Of a stretch of 64,000 nucleotides of DNA, positions 9,901 to 20,147 are shown one piece after another. The first letter of the stretch is position 1; each line of letters begins with the position of its first letter. Source of the DNA: Thinopyrum elongatum (Eukaryota; Streptophyta; Magnoliopsida; Poales; Poaceae); contig CM022303.1 in assembly GCA_011799875.1 (NCBI GenBank), positions 190,947,700 through 191,011,699 of the forward strand, given 5' to 3'. The notes under the pieces were generated by a model. It saw only the letters and a list, made by a program, of their open reading frames with translations. It ran no database searches and had not been told where the DNA came from. The translations under genes and the position numbers were made by a program.

Positions 9901-12050
9901 GCTACTGATTTGCAATTCATTTTTAGTTTATTACTTATATTTTCATCCCAAAAAGCATCTTCTAAATTATACCGTAAAAATTGGCAGGTTATTTCACAAA
10001 ATTGATCTGGACAATGATGGAAGGATAGGGCGTGGTGAACTACAAGCTTTCATCGTTGGTGTGAATTTTGAAAATATTGAGTTGGATAGTAACCTAGCTG
10101 CAGATCAAGTCATGGCTGACTTTGATAGGTCTCGGAATAGTTCCATTGAAAAGGGAGAATTTGTTGATGGCGTCCTTAGATGGTTGGAAGAAGCTAAGCG
10201 TGCTGTCGCTGCTTCTGGTGCCTACTCAAAAAAATTTATGGATGATTTTCACATTGTAAGTTTAAAGACACATGTTTATGCTGTTACTTTGTCCACAAAG
10301 ATAAATTGCATCATCCTACAATTGTGCAGGCAACAGGGGAAGAACATAATGCACTGCTTGACAAGCATGAAGAGGATGATGAATCTATTGAAAATCCAAC
10401 CTGGACATGTTTCAAGGCCATTTCACTGTTGCTTCTTGGAACTGCAATGGCAGCTGCATTTGCAGACCCACTTGTTGATGCTGTGCACAACTTTTCAAGT
10501 GCTACCAGTATACCATCTTTTTTCATTTCCTTCATTGTGATGCCATTGGCTACCAATTCCAGTGAGGCTGTCTCAGCAATTATCTTTGCCAGCCGAAAGA
10601 AGCAACGCACTTTGTCTCTAACATTCTCTGAGGTATGTCTGTTGGATACCTTGTGTTTACTGTTGACTATTTGGTGCAGTCATATAAATACCTTTATTCT
10701 GATTGATTTCTTAGTTTCAATGTTTTTTTTTCCTTCTCTAAATTTTGCTTGTTTTTGTTTCTCCTATACTGTTAACCTAGTTATTTGATAACCTTATACG
10801 GAGTATATTGCAAGGTATTCTGGGGAAGAAATTAGAAAGAGTTTTTAAGAACTGAAAGTTCTTACATACTGTAGACTTAGGCTTCCTTGGTGTTTTGTTG
10901 TTATCATGGATTCTATTTTTTCTTGTTTTGTGAGTCTTTTTTTAAGTGGATATGGGATGTATGGTGAATAAATATTTGTTTGTTTTGTGCAGTCGCTTTT
11001 AGATATATGAGCATTTTGCTGTATTCTTCTTTTTTCTTGGTCAAGCTACAACCAAATATTTGTCCGTTCAGATACATATGAGACCAAATGTGATAGGACA
11101 ATCAGTGGATGTTAGATTTTGTACAAACGTTAGTCTAATTTACAGAACATAGTAATAGAATTTTATCAACACTTGTAGACGTAAGCAGAACACATCACAT
11201 CACAAGAAAGCTTAAACTGAGCCTTAGAAGGTGTAGGGTACTTTTAAGGAGTTAATACAAAATGAATGTCGTGATGGTAGCAAGGGTTTGAGATCCAAAT
11301 TGTTGAGTGCAGTTTACTAGAAGATATTTGTAAAAATATACTTTAGATGATTAAAAATTCTACTCAAATGGCAAAAAGAAATTCTACTCAAATGGCAGTA
11401 TGGAAAATCTGATTGATTGAATGATTTTTGGCATCACTACATTCAAGTCACTCTCGGATCTTTGTGCAGTATCTTATTTCATTGAATGATTTTCGGCATC
11501 AGTACGTATAAGTCGCTGTCTGATCTTTGCAGTCGAACATGGATGCATGTTATTTCAGGGGTACATGGATATATGTTGTATACAAGACTGACCACATGAA
11601 AATAGTGTCGCTCTGCTTATTTTGGAAATATTTCTATTTTATTTTCCATCAGCATGTCATTGTAAGATAGCGTGGCCACATCTTTCTTTAATAAGAAAGG
11701 CAGGAGTATCGCAACTCAAAAATCTGGTCATACCGCAGTATTTGTACTTCTCAAAAGTTCCAAAAAGGGAATTTCATGCGATGCCATCATTTCAACTGCA
11801 GGTCTACGGTGGAGTGACCATGAACAACACGCTCTGCCTGGCAGTGTTCTTGGCTCTCGTCTACGTCAGGGGCTTGACTTGGGACTTCTCTTCAGAGGTG
11901 CTCGTCATCTTCCTCGTGTGCATCATAATGGGCCTCTTCACCAGCTTCCGGGCCATGTTCCCGCTGTGGACGTGCTTCGTCGCATTCCTTCTGTACCCAC
12001 TGTCGCTGATCTTGGTTTACATCCTCGACTACAAGTTTGGCTGGTCGTAG
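6968..12050 (+). CDS. NCL: Na+/Ca2+ exchanger-like protein with EF-hands (NCL type)
   Basis: Seven exons give an uninterrupted 572-residue protein: 6968-7349, 8617-8805, 9212-9393, 9751-9896, 9988-10255, 10330-10632 and 11802-12050. All introns have GT..AG ends and phases agree. Residues 1-22 look like a signal peptide, which is why I prefer this ATG to the in-frame one at 6911. Exchanger repeats lie at about 75-245 (GALPDA at 118-123, then VSGLSG) and 415-572 (MPLATNSSEA at 460-469). Between them is a cytosolic loop with EF-hand 1 (D306, D308, D310, E317) and a weaker EF-hand 2 (D346, S348, N350, E357). In plants NCL-type proteins are membrane Ca2+/Na+ exchangers linked to calcium and salt homeostasis; transport by this protein is inferred. 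Length fits the family. The alternative, a CAX antiporter, is disfavoured by the central EF-hands. Confidence 0.93.
7391..7419 (+). mobile_element. Minute poly(A) retroposon tail in intron 1
   Basis: A pyrimidine-rich stub is followed by a run of about 15 A. It is bracketed by 'aactctgttcatctcc' (7375-7390) and 'aactctgttcatttcc' (7420-7435), a 16-bp direct repeat with one mismatch. The pattern is that of a severely 5'-truncated LINE or SINE insertion just inside intron 1 of the exchanger gene. Confidence 0.6.
7722..7978. mobile_element. Long-hairpin MITE in intron 1 of the exchanger gene
   Basis: Arms of about 45 bp at 7797-7840 and 7870-7914 are nearly perfect inverted repeats (core 'tagtggtatgtgggtggcag'). 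Weaker inverted similarity continues outward through the 'ggcattt' words and 'taatgtt' near each end. The loop is only about 30 bp. Such fold-back elements in introns are typical of MITEs, and a transcript across it could form a long hairpin. The superfamily and exact ends are uncertain. Confidence 0.75.
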
Positions 12051-12482
12051 GCCTGAACTGAATGGCGATTAGTTGATAGGTCTGATATACGGCATGGATC
12101 ACTTCTCTTGCTGTTTGTAAACCTCATCCGGTACGTGTTTCCGGTTGGATGCAGACTATGGCTTTGACATATTGCATACTTGGGGCCGTCACTAATAAGT
12201 GAAGATGAACTTTGTGATCATGATATCGCGTGTGTTGCTGCAGGAATTGGTTGCAGTATAGTTCATCTGAGATCTGTCATACGAAACATGAATCTATTGT
12301 ATAGTTGTTAAACATCTGTTGGCAAACTAACATAACTGAATGAGAAGTCTCTATCCATGCATGGTTGCATATTGAAGTGGGTTTTTTCATACATGGCTGT
12401 ATATTTTGAGGTGGTATGTTCATCTATTTATGTTTTGAGTTGTTATGTTTCTATTTACTGATTTTGTTGATATAATAATAGT
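12051..12482 (+). other. 3' flank, probably 3' UTR of the exchanger gene
   Basis: This AT-rich non-coding stretch runs from the exchanger stop codon to the truncated LINE. It presumably contains the 3' UTR and polyadenylation region. No unambiguous poly(A) signal can be fixed. Confidence 0.4.
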
Positions 12483-12492
12483 ACTTAGGTCT

Positions 12493-12716
12493 AGGTCGGT
12501 GCGAGGCTTCCAACTTTCTTCTGTGAAGCTCAGCTACCATGTCCTCAAAGCTGTGGTCGATTGTTTGGCGATGTTGTGGCCAGGTCATTCGCATATGCCC
12601 CTTGTGGGGTTTGTATCTAGGTTGTCGCTCGGTTTTCCTCTAATTAACCGGGCAATTCTCTTCTTCTTAATCAATGAAAATGGCAAATCTTCTGCCTCCT
12701 TTCAAAAAAAAAAATT
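12493..12716 (+). mobile_element. 5'-truncated LINE 3' end
   Basis: The segment ends in a run of 11 A (12704-12714) after 'tctgcctcctttc'. It is flanked by CTTAGGTCT (12484-12492) and CTTGGGTCT (12717-12725), a 9-bp direct repeat with one mismatch. The paralogous segment at 341-349 shows the uninterrupted word, confirming an insertion. Only the 3' end of the element remains, so no enzyme is encoded. Confidence 0.78.
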
Positions 12717-12876
12717 CTTGGGTCTTGTTCGTCACCAAGGCAATTTCGGTAAAATACAACTCAACATGTGCACCAGCACCACTATTACTCCATCAGCCGT
12801 CCCCAACTAAACTAAATCTACCAACCAAAATTTGTCCAGTCTGAACTCGCCGTTGTTGCGCAGATCAAATCAACCA

Positions 12877-12942
12877 TCAGAAGACCTTGATGGTTTTCCA
12901 GAAGCTCTTCCATTTCTTGGTTTTCAGGTTACCAACTGGTGC
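12877..12942 (-). pseudogene. Possible terminal exon fragment of an unknown gene
   Basis: On the - strand a pyrimidine-rich tract and CAG acceptor (at about 12943-12945) precede an open 22-codon stretch. It encodes a basic, Trp- and Lys-rich peptide including KTKKWKSFWK and ends in TGA. Copy 1 of the duplicated segment keeps only the last few of these codons (TIKV) and then diverges. I found no convincing upstream exons before the mTERF gene, so this is more likely a relic than an active last exon. Confidence 0.3.
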
Positions 12943-13146
12943 CTGGAAAAAACAACAGTTGTTTAAGACTGAGAACGGATGTAAGAGCAAAGCAAAAATA
13001 CAATACTGACAAGCAAGGCCATTAGCTTAGCAAAAAGACGGTGACCTGTCTTCAAAATTGAAATGGGACTAGATTTCGGATTTTAGAATTTGGAGGCTTG
13101 AAAGTGCATTCATCATCTAAAGCATGACAGGCGTCATCATCATCAT

Positions 13147-13206
13147 TAGGTTCGGTCTCGGTTAGTTCGGCTCGGTACTTCAGTCAGCGGTTTATACGCC
13201 CACCCC
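13147..13206. mobile_element. Short hAT-like terminal fragment
   Basis: About 60 bp lies between two copies of 'atcatcatcatt'. Read on the - strand it starts 'aggggtgggcg' and continues with 'aaccg...' words, which is the look of many plant hAT termini. The element is far too short to be autonomous and its inner part is missing. Confidence 0.35.
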
Positions 13207-13208
13207 TA

Positions 13209-13690
13209 ATCATCATCATTGACTACATACTCAAGGTTCCTGCATTGCAACTCTTCAAGCATGGAGGTAGGCTTTTCTCTATTTGGTTGAATTTTCAGGG
13301 TCAACTTCCTACTCACAGGAGCCGTCCTTGTAACGTCGCCAATTTTGATGATAAAAATAAGTTTACCCATTGTCTTTGCATTTAATCGTTTTACTTTTCA
13401 CATTATGAATACATGATCCAATTCCGCTTTATAGATGAGCTACACATGGGTTGCGGAAGAATTTTCTTTTCCATCTCCGCTAGTTCTGGACTTTGTGCCC
13501 CATATCATTCAGCTCGACATGTTGCAGCATTATCGGCGTAGTGGAGATGCCAAAGAAAACTATTTTTTTGTCATTAGTCTTTCATTGGCACAGTAGAAAT
13601 AAGGTATCAATTTGTATTTGTACATTTCATTATGTGAAACAAATCCGATGAAAGGCAAAGACAGAAGGAAACTTTTTATTCAAATCCGCA
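13209..13690. other. Non-coding stretch between mobile elements
   Basis: No gene, RNA or repeat structure recognised in this stretch. Its composition is average. Confidence 0.4.
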
Positions 13691-13691
13691 A

Positions 13692-13850
13692 CATAGTGAT
13701 GCAAATTTGGAATCTTTAGGGTACCCTCCGACCCTATTTAATATAATTCAACCAAAGGAACTAAAATTTCAAAAGTAATGTCAATTCTGAAAACTTAGTT
13801 CATTTAGTTGAACTAAGGAGGGTCGGAGGATACCAAATTTGCATCCCTAC
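13692..13850. mobile_element. Small MITE with inverted termini (Mutator-like?)
   Basis: The left terminus 'atagtgatgcaaatttgg' (from 13692) mirrors the right terminus, which reads 'gtagggatgcaaatttgg' on the other strand (to 13850). The next bases 'accctccgaccct' are also inverted on the right. The short word CGCAAC lies immediately outside both ends as a possible target duplication. The core is AT-rich and non-coding. Confidence 0.65.
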
Positions 13851-14237
13851 CGCAACGTGTATCAAGATTCTCTGAAGTTACAAGGAAGGTCTCTTTTATA
13901 AGTAGCAAACTGAGACTGAAAACTAAAATGGAGCACAACCAAACAAGGATTGCAACAAAGAAATGCAATGCAAGGAACCTGGAGGATGTACGCAATGATG
14001 ATCATACTTGTCCTGCTTTCAATAATGAATAAGAGATATAAGATACAACAATAGCTGCAGGCTCTTCATAAACACAAATGTTTCATGGGCTGGAAAAGCA
14101 AAGCAAAAAGGTACCTATACTGAAGTACTAAATTTTGAGACTAAACAGTGACACCTAAGCTCATGGGCTTGTTGTTTATCGGTCCATTCGTTATTCCATT
14201 AAGCAAATTTTGCAACCAGCATCAATTTAGCTTAGTA

Positions 14238-14395
14238 CTCCCTCCGTTCCTAAATATAAGTCTTTTTAGGGATTCTAATATGGACTACATATGGAGCAAA
14301 ATGAGTGAATCTGCATTCTAAAATACGTCTATATTCATCCGTATGTAGTCCATATTCAAATCTCTAAAAAGACTTATATTTAGGAACGGAGGGAG
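14238..14395. mobile_element. Stowaway MITE (Tc1/mariner type)
   Basis: Termini CTCCCTCCGTTCC and its inverse GGAACGGAGGGAG enclose 158 bp, with TA at both outer sides (14236-14237 and 14396-14397). Inverted similarity extends inward through 'taaatataagtctttttag' on the left and its mirror on the right. This is a textbook grass Stowaway element lying downstream of the mTERF gene. It encodes no protein. Confidence 0.93.
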
Positions 14396-14399
14396 TATT

Positions 14400-15062
14400 T
14401 TGCTGGTATGGTCACTCTATTTATGTCAAACCAAAATGATTGGGTTCACGAATCAACATCCAAAATCACAAAGCGATATAATTGGGTTCACGAGTCAAAT
14501 AATATGTTCGTGAATCAGAGTCGGCGGACCAAAATCACTAGGTTCATGAACCAAACATGTATACCCCCAGCAAAATGATAAGTGGCTAATAAAAAAGGAG
14601 CAAATTCTAAATATGGTAACCATGATTTCAACAATTGCAAGTTTCTAAAAAAACTAGAACCACTAACAGTGACAACAAATTATAATATTATTAAATAAAC
14701 TCATCTCTGCAGAGCAATTCCACATATAATATAGCATCAGGTCCAGAAGCATTGCAGACAAGTCCATATCCAAATTTATCAATTAGCTGTGTAAACCTAA
14801 GGCCAAATTAATTCATATAAATCAAGCATGTTCACTGGAAAACTGGAAATGGCACTCCACGATCCATATCTATCTAGGTGCTGTCCCTCGCTTTGCTATT
14901 CGTTAACTAGCGATGTTACACAAGATCACCCACAGCAAACTGTTTAACATTCAAAACATGGGTCAAGGGCGTGACAAACCTCAAAATGTTATTCCAACAC
15001 GACAATCCAGAACGTGCTCCCAGACCAAGCATGCACAGAGTCTCTTTTTCCATCTTGTCTTT
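14400..15062 (-). other. 3' flank of the mTERF gene
   Basis: Non-coding AT-rich DNA, probably including the mTERF 3' UTR near its right end. Imperfect repeats of 'ggttca(c/t)ga(a/g)' occur at 14440-14560. No gene or RNA recognised. Confidence 0.4.
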
Positions 15063-16202
15063 TCAGGTAGAAACTTCATTCGGCACCTTCTCAGCACAGT
15101 AAGATGCATAAGTCGCAGCAAGGCCTGGAATACTCTTCTCATAAGGATGCACATACTTGTCCAGAAACTTCTTCTCAGTCAGCGCGATAACAGAATAGAA
15201 GTCAAGCTCAGGATAAAGCAAATCCTTCGAGTTGAGAATATTTAGCAAGGAATGCCGTGGCAGCAACCGGCGCTCATAGCTATACATGACCAGCACTGGC
15301 CTTTGAGCTATATAGGGTATCTCAAGCCCAACATCCCTTGTCAAGAAATTCACAGCTGTCTGTATCCTTTCCTCAGACATGGTGAGGATACCTGGCATCT
15401 TCCTCACAGCAGTCAACACATCATCCTGCGACCAACCAAGCATTTCAAGGATACCCATTTTCCTGTCAATTTTCTCCTGGCTCTGAATCGCGAACGCCAG
15501 AAGCGCATAGCGAAACATTGGGGAATCCCGGGGCACCCCAAGCTTATCGATGTACAGCACGGCATTCTGGACGTGCTCGGGGAGCCTAGTAAGCACCCGA
15601 GTAAGATATGTATCTGAAAAATCTCGGACATTTATCCCGCATTGCTGGACGATGGCCAGGTTGGGCTTGGCGACCTTCTCGAGGTCCGCTCCGAGGATGG
15701 CGCCGTTCACCTTGATGGCCCCGAGGAGCTTCCCGAAGGAGCCGAAGACCGGGAGCCAGAAGGCGAGGTTGGGGCCGAGGGAGGAGTTGCGGAAGGTGGA
15801 GCGGGCGAGCGGGATGAGGCGCGCGATCTGGGAGCGCTTGAGGCCCAGACCCGTGAGCTCGGCGACGCGCTTGGCCAGGTTCAGCTCCACATCGGCGCAG
15901 AGGAGCTGCGGGTCGGCGGCGACGATGGCGGCGGTGCCTGAGGGGGAGACGCCGAGCGCGGCGAGGAAGGCGAGGACGGCGTCGATCTTGGAGGGGGACT
16001 TGAGGTGGGCGAGCTTCTTGGACGCCTTGCGCGCCTTGGGTCGGGAGAGGCCGCAGGTGGTGACGAGATAGTCCTCGACGGCGAACGGTTCTGGGGATGC
16101 GGGTGCGGTGACGGCGAGGAGGCGGTGGAGCGGGGAAAGGGGAGAGAGGGAGGGTGTGCGGACATGAGATGCGGAGAGGAAGAGCTTCCGGAGATGGAGC
16201 AT
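15063..16202 (-). CDS. mTERF-family organellar protein
   Basis: A single uninterrupted frame of 379 residues begins at the ATG at 16202-16200. The N-terminus (MLHLRKLFLSASHVR) is basic and Ser-rich, as in mitochondrial or plastid transit peptides. From about residue 60 there are repeated short helical units with the Leu-Gly and Pro spacing of mTERF repeats (for example 'GVPRDSPMFRYALLAFAI' and 'LGWSQDDVLTAVRKMPGIL'). Plant mTERF proteins bind organellar nucleic acid and affect transcription, splicing or ribosome assembly; which of these applies here cannot be told. An in-frame ATG 52 codons upstream (16358) exists, but that extension includes an Arg run in what looks like 5' UTR. Single-exon structure and length are normal for grass mTERF genes. 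No neighbouring gene suggests its target. Confidence 0.9.
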   Translation of the reverse strand: MLHLRKLFLSASHVRTPSLSPLSPLHRLLAVTAPASPEPFAVEDYLVTTCGLSRPKARKASKKLAHLKSPSKIDAVLAFLAALGVSPSGTAAIVAADPQLLCADVELNLAKRVAELTGLGLKRSQIARLIPLARSTFRNSSLGPNLAFWLPVFGSFGKLLGAIKVNGAILGADLEKVAKPNLAIVQQCGINVRDFSDTYLTRVLTRLPEHVQNAVLYIDKLGVPRDSPMFRYALLAFAIQSQEKIDRKMGILEMLGWSQDDVLTAVRKMPGILTMSEERIQTAVNFLTRDVGLEIPYIAQRPVLVMYSYERRLLPRHSLLNILNSKDLLYPELDFYSVIALTEKKFLDKYVHPYEKSIPGLAATYASYCAEKVPNEVST

Positions 16203-16365
16203 CGCGTCGCGGCGGCGGCGGCGGCGGATTGACCGCTGGGCGTTTGGGGATGGTGTTGTAACTGTAGGGTTTTTGCACTCCAGGTGGCTGATTTCTTGAT
16301 GTGCCGCAAAAATAACAACAGTTTGCATGTTTGAGGCGCAAAAACACCTCTCCAACATATGATGT

Positions 16366-17425
16366 AGATAAAAAAATTACATCTTCGTTTTTCGGAGATG
16401 TAAACTATAACATCTTGCGGTGTAAATTTACATCTTCATCTCTAGGAGATGTAAAAATGCAACCGTCCGCCAACTGCCCAACTGTCGTTCATTCCAGTTC
16501 CGCGCAACCAGTAGTCGTCCGCCTCCCGCCCGCCGCCGCCGATGACCCCGCCACTTTCTCCGACTCCGCCGTCGGTGCCCTGACCCATCTCGTCGCGGCC
16601 GCCACCTCCGCGCCAACTTTCCCCAATGCGGCCGCCTCCGCCGTCCTGGATTTGCCCCACCACGGCTGGTCGCCGTCGCGCCGGAGGCTGCAAAGAAGTA
16701 GCGGGCCGCCAAGCCTCGCGGTGGAGGCGTGAAGCGGCCGACGGCGCGGGGCTGCAACCTGGCGGGGAACCAACCTCGGTCAGCGAAAATCTCGTGGCCG
16801 GACACGGCTATGGCGGGTGATTTGCAGTCGCCGCCGACCTTGGCGTCCTCCTCCGGTTACGGAGCTCCTGATCCACCTCCTCCGCCACCGCCGCCGGCCA
16901 TGGAGGAAGATGTGTCCACGTCGACGACAACTGCATCCAATGTGTTCGATGATATGGGAGGTGGCAATGAAGGTGCTGCTGGTGGAGTTCGCGGCAACGA
17001 GACTTCAACACAAGAAAACGTCGAAAAAGAACCCATTGATGATGATCATACCACCGTCCACAATGGCACTAGTGACGATAGAGAGGAAGCAAATTGAGTG
17101 ATGTCTACATGCATTTTCATTTGTTGGACCAACAACTTCGTTTGAGACAATTGACTTTTGCTTGTAGGAATTAAAACTATGGTTGATGATGCACTTTTGT
17201 TGCTAGAAATATGAAAATTCAATGTGCAAATGCGGCTGTTCAGTGTCTGAACAGCAGCCGCGCGGCCAGTTTTACATCTCTAGTTTGCATCTTCTGTTGG
17301 AGTAGCTGTTTTACATCTCTGTTTTGCATTGTTTGTTGGAGTTGGCACTTTTTTGAGATGCAAAAAGCATTTTTTGAAGATGTAAACTTTTACATCTCCA
17401 AATTTGCATCTCCAACGGCAACCCG
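16366..17425. mobile_element. Putative DNA transposon with AGATGTAAA-rich flanks
   Basis: Both edges are AT-rich and studded with TTTACATCT or its inverse AGATGTAAA (about 16378-16455 and 17270-17400). They enclose a GC-rich centre with a long + frame. The right edge carries 'gagatgcaaatttggagatg' on the - strand, ending at 'catctccaacgg'. Clustered subterminal repeats in both orientations are typical of plant DNA transposons. No transposase motif is visible and the left terminus is not precisely defined, so the superfamily stays open. Confidence 0.45.
16729..17097 (+). CDS. Hypothetical Pro-rich/acidic protein inside the DNA transposon
   Basis: This open frame of 122 codons follows a + frame at 16331-16732 in another phase. 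The product has a Pro-rich run (about residues 50-58) followed by an acidic, Asp/Glu/Thr-rich C-terminus. A shorter start at 16808 is possible. I recognise no family. It may be the first exon of a captured gene or a transposon accessory ORF, and it lies wholly between the AGATGTAAA-rich edges. Expression is doubtful. Confidence 0.3.
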   Translation: MKRPTARGCNLAGNQPRSAKISWPDTAMAGDLQSPPTLASSSGYGAPDPPPPPPPPAMEEDVSTSTTTASNVFDDMGGGNEGAAGGVRGNETSTQENVEKEPIDDDHTTVHNGTSDDREEAN

Positions 17426-18113
17426 CAAAAATCATCCCTCATCCGTCCGCGGACAGGGGACCAGTCCACGGACACGGATGCGGGAAGACGCCATCCAACA
17501 CTAGCCGCATACATTTCAAACCGCATTTTAACTAAGTGGGTGAAATTCATGGAATGCGGCCGATATTCATCAAAGTTCGGATAGAAAATAGCACAAATCA
17601 TCCATACATAGCATGCAAATTAAATCTAGCACAACAATGTCTCTAATTCGACTAGATCCCAGATGTCCAGCAAGTTTTTCATGAACGAGTCATGTCGTTC
17701 CACACAAAATCCCCCTTCAGCTTCATGAAAGCGGCCGATATTCATGAATGGGGCCGTCGGGGGTGGCGTGCTGCTGGGGAGGTGTGGGTGCGGGCGGACG
17801 ACCTTGGCACAGGAACTGGGCGGCGCGGCTACGGGTGAGGCGGCCGGGTGTGTTAGCTGTCTATGGGAGGAAGGGGGATGGCCAATGTGCCACCGACTGG
17901 CGGGCCAGGGGAGGACAAGGGAGGGCGTTGCGCGTGTCCGTGCCGACGCAAACACGGTGCAAATTTGGGCTTGAAATGGAACGCAGGCGGACAAAAAGCG
18001 GACGCTCGTCCGTTTGGGTCGCCGTGTTGGGCCGACTTTTGTATCCGTTTTGACCCAAACTGACAACGGACACGCGTGGACAGTTTGGGTCAGCGCGTTG
18101 GAGTTGCTCTTAG
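17406..18113. mobile_element. Degenerate GC-rich DNA-transposon block
   Basis: The left edge reads 'gcatctccaacggcaaccc'. The right edge, read on the - strand, is 'taagagcaactccaacgcg' followed by 'ctgaccc'. These imperfect inverted termini resemble grass Harbinger- or Mutator-type ends. The interior has overlapping frames on both strands with no recognisable protein. The repeated 'cggccgatattcat' words at 17560 and 17735 suggest internal rearrangement. Confidence 0.4.
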
Positions 18114-19497
18114 GCCAACTTCGAGAGCAAATGGACCGTCGTTGTCCGGTTTGCGTCCGTTTGCGCTGGAAAATCGGATGGCCGCGTCCGTTTTGGCCGA
18201 GGTGGGCCCAACCGGCGGCCACATCTCAAAACATATGTGTGGTTTGGACTTCAAAAACAAAAAAGGCATTGTAAATAGTTAAAAAAACAGACATATATTA
18301 CAATAAACTTAAAAAGTCCATGAAAGTCAAGGCCGCACACTAAAACTTAATCTGAAAAAAAAACAAAAAAAGTATATCTGCCCGCCGGCGTTGTGGCCGC
18401 CTACGATGTCGCCGCCGTCCTCGTCCTCGTCGTCCATGGTGAGGTCAATGTAGGGCGGCAACTGCCAGAGGTGGGTTGGCGGCCCCCAAGCTGGGGTGGG
18501 CGCCTCCTGTGGCTGCATTGTGGGGCAGGTTGTGGTGGTGGTGGAGGTGGTGGCCACGGTGCCCACGAGGCCGGCGGCGCTGCCAGTGGTGGTAAGGGCG
18601 GGCTGCATGGCACCATGGTTGTCCACGACTGCCCATATAAGGCTGGGTTCCACTCCGGGATGGACGACAGGTCCTCCATCACCTCCCGCTTCACATCGAG
18701 CTCGGGGACATAATAATCGTCGCCAGCCGACAATGTTGTCATCTCCTCCAAGCCCTCCCACTCCTCCTCATGCCTACGCTTGAACTCGCTCTCGGAGTCC
18801 TCCATTACAGCCTGCACAAGTGCTCCTCCTCTTCGGTGGTCATGGTGGGAGGAGGTGGTGGCAGCAGGGACGAGAAGTGGGGCGTGTCGTCGTGCACGAC
18901 CGCATGCTTTGGGTGGGCTCGGTGCGCGCGCACGCAGCTCACGGGGTGGGCTACGGGCACGGCCGGCAAAGAACGTTTGCCGACGCATGTCGTGCTCGTC
19001 CTAGAACCAAGTGTCCCAGAGCGGCGAGGACATGTCGTACCTTGGGTCCGCGAGGAGGTGGCGCCGGATGCGAGCGCGCTGGCGATTGATCTCCACGAGG
19101 CAGGCGCGGCCGGTCGCCGGGACGGCCAGGATCGGCACCTGATCCGGGCTCAGATGCCACCCATTGGGAAGGTGGGCATACTGGGGTGCTGGTCTCCCAG
19201 TAGCACCGACATATCTCCACTTTCATGTACGGGCGAAAGCGTGGAGGGGCCGCTGGAGAGAGATGGAAAATGCGGGCGACGAGGTGGAGTACACGGCGGC
19301 GCTGCCCAACAACGCGGATGACGACCCCGCCTAGTGGTCGTGCTTTGCCTTCTTACCGGGCACCCATTTCCACATGTCCAATCCGGCGGCCAACGGGGGG
19401 CGAGGAGGGGCGAGCTGGGCGGTGCTAGGATTTGCTGGTTGGGGCAGGGGCAGGGGAGTTGAAGTATGTGGACGCGGCCAGGAAGTGCACTGGCCGG
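18114..19497 (-). pseudogene. GC-rich repeat-derived region with a Pro-rich - strand frame
   Basis: A - strand frame at 18988-18401 encodes a product with an acidic centre (MEDSESEFKRRHEEEWEG, residues about 62-79) and a Pro/Ala-rich tail. Similar unknown ORFs occur in dispersed GC-rich grass repeats, as far as I recall. Several other frames overlap it on both strands, so coding status is weak. The block ends abruptly at 19497, where the LTR of S1 begins. No transposase, nuclease or enzyme motif is visible. Confidence 0.3.
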
Positions 19498-20147
19498 TGA
19501 TACGTCTCCGTCGTATCTACTTTTCCTAACGCTTTTGCTCTTGTTTTGGACTCTAATTTGCATGATTTGGATGAAACTAACCCGGACTGACGTTGTTTTC
19601 AGCAGAACTACCATGGTGTTGTTTTTGTGCAGAAATAAAACTTCTCGGATTTGGACGGAACTTTTCGGAGAATTATTTCAGAATATACAAAAAATACTGG
19701 AGCCAAGAACCACCGGAGGGGGCCCCTGGCTAAGCACAAGACACCAGGGTGCGCACCCCCCCCCCTCTGGCGCGCCCTGGTGGGTTGTGCCCACCTCGTG
19801 GCCCCGCAGGCCCTAATTCCAGCACTATAAAATCCTATTTTTGGAGAAAAAAATAGGGAAGGAAGTTTCATCGCGTTTCATGATACGGAGCCGCCGCCGT
19901 CTCCCGTTCTTCATCGGGAGGCCAGATCTGGAGCCCGTTCGGGGCTCCGGAGAGGGAAATCTTCGGTCTTCATCATCACCAACCCTCCTTCATCACCAAT
20001 TCCATGATGCTCCCCACCGGGAGTGAGTAATTCCTTCGTAGGTTCGCTGGTCGGTGAGGAGTTGGATGAGATTCATCATGTAATCAAGTTAGTTTTGTTA
20101 GAGCTTGATCCCTAGTATCCACTATGTTCTGAGATTGATGTTGTTAT
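19498..20147 (+). repeat. S1 5' LTR, part 1 (U3/R)
   Basis: This part has the TG start, a GC-rich inverted repeat at 19734-19754 and 19770-19790, and a TATA box (ctataaaa, 19825-19832) about 35 bp after it. The U3 GC-rich segment differs from that of S2-S4 and is closer to the palindrome in the LTR of W. The LTR continues at 28658. Confidence 0.8.

Larger units (their letters stand above)
12483..13060. repeat. Duplicated segment, copy 2 (interrupted by a LINE)
   Basis: This is related to 333-690. Shared words run from 'acttaggtct' through 'ttcggtaaaatac', 'accaaccaaaatttgtcc' and 'gaccttgatgg' to 'gagaacggatgtaa'. Unlike copy 1 it contains a truncated LINE at 12493-12716 and about 75 bp with an exon-like piece. 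The two copies lie on either side of the exchanger gene in the same orientation. Confidence 0.7.

Noticed and set aside
12445..12810. 121-codon ORF downstream of the exchanger gene
   Set aside because: It spans the truncated LINE, its poly(A) tail and the duplicated segment, so it is a composite without coding meaning.
15586..16347. 253-codon - strand ORF overlapping the mTERF gene in another frame
   Set aside because: It is an Arg/Pro-rich shadow of the GC-rich mTERF 5' half. The mTERF frame has clear family motifs.
18401..18988. 195-codon - strand ORF as a functional regulatory protein
   Set aside because: Pro/Ala-rich low complexity, competing frames on both strands and repeat-like surroundings. 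No domain evidence.
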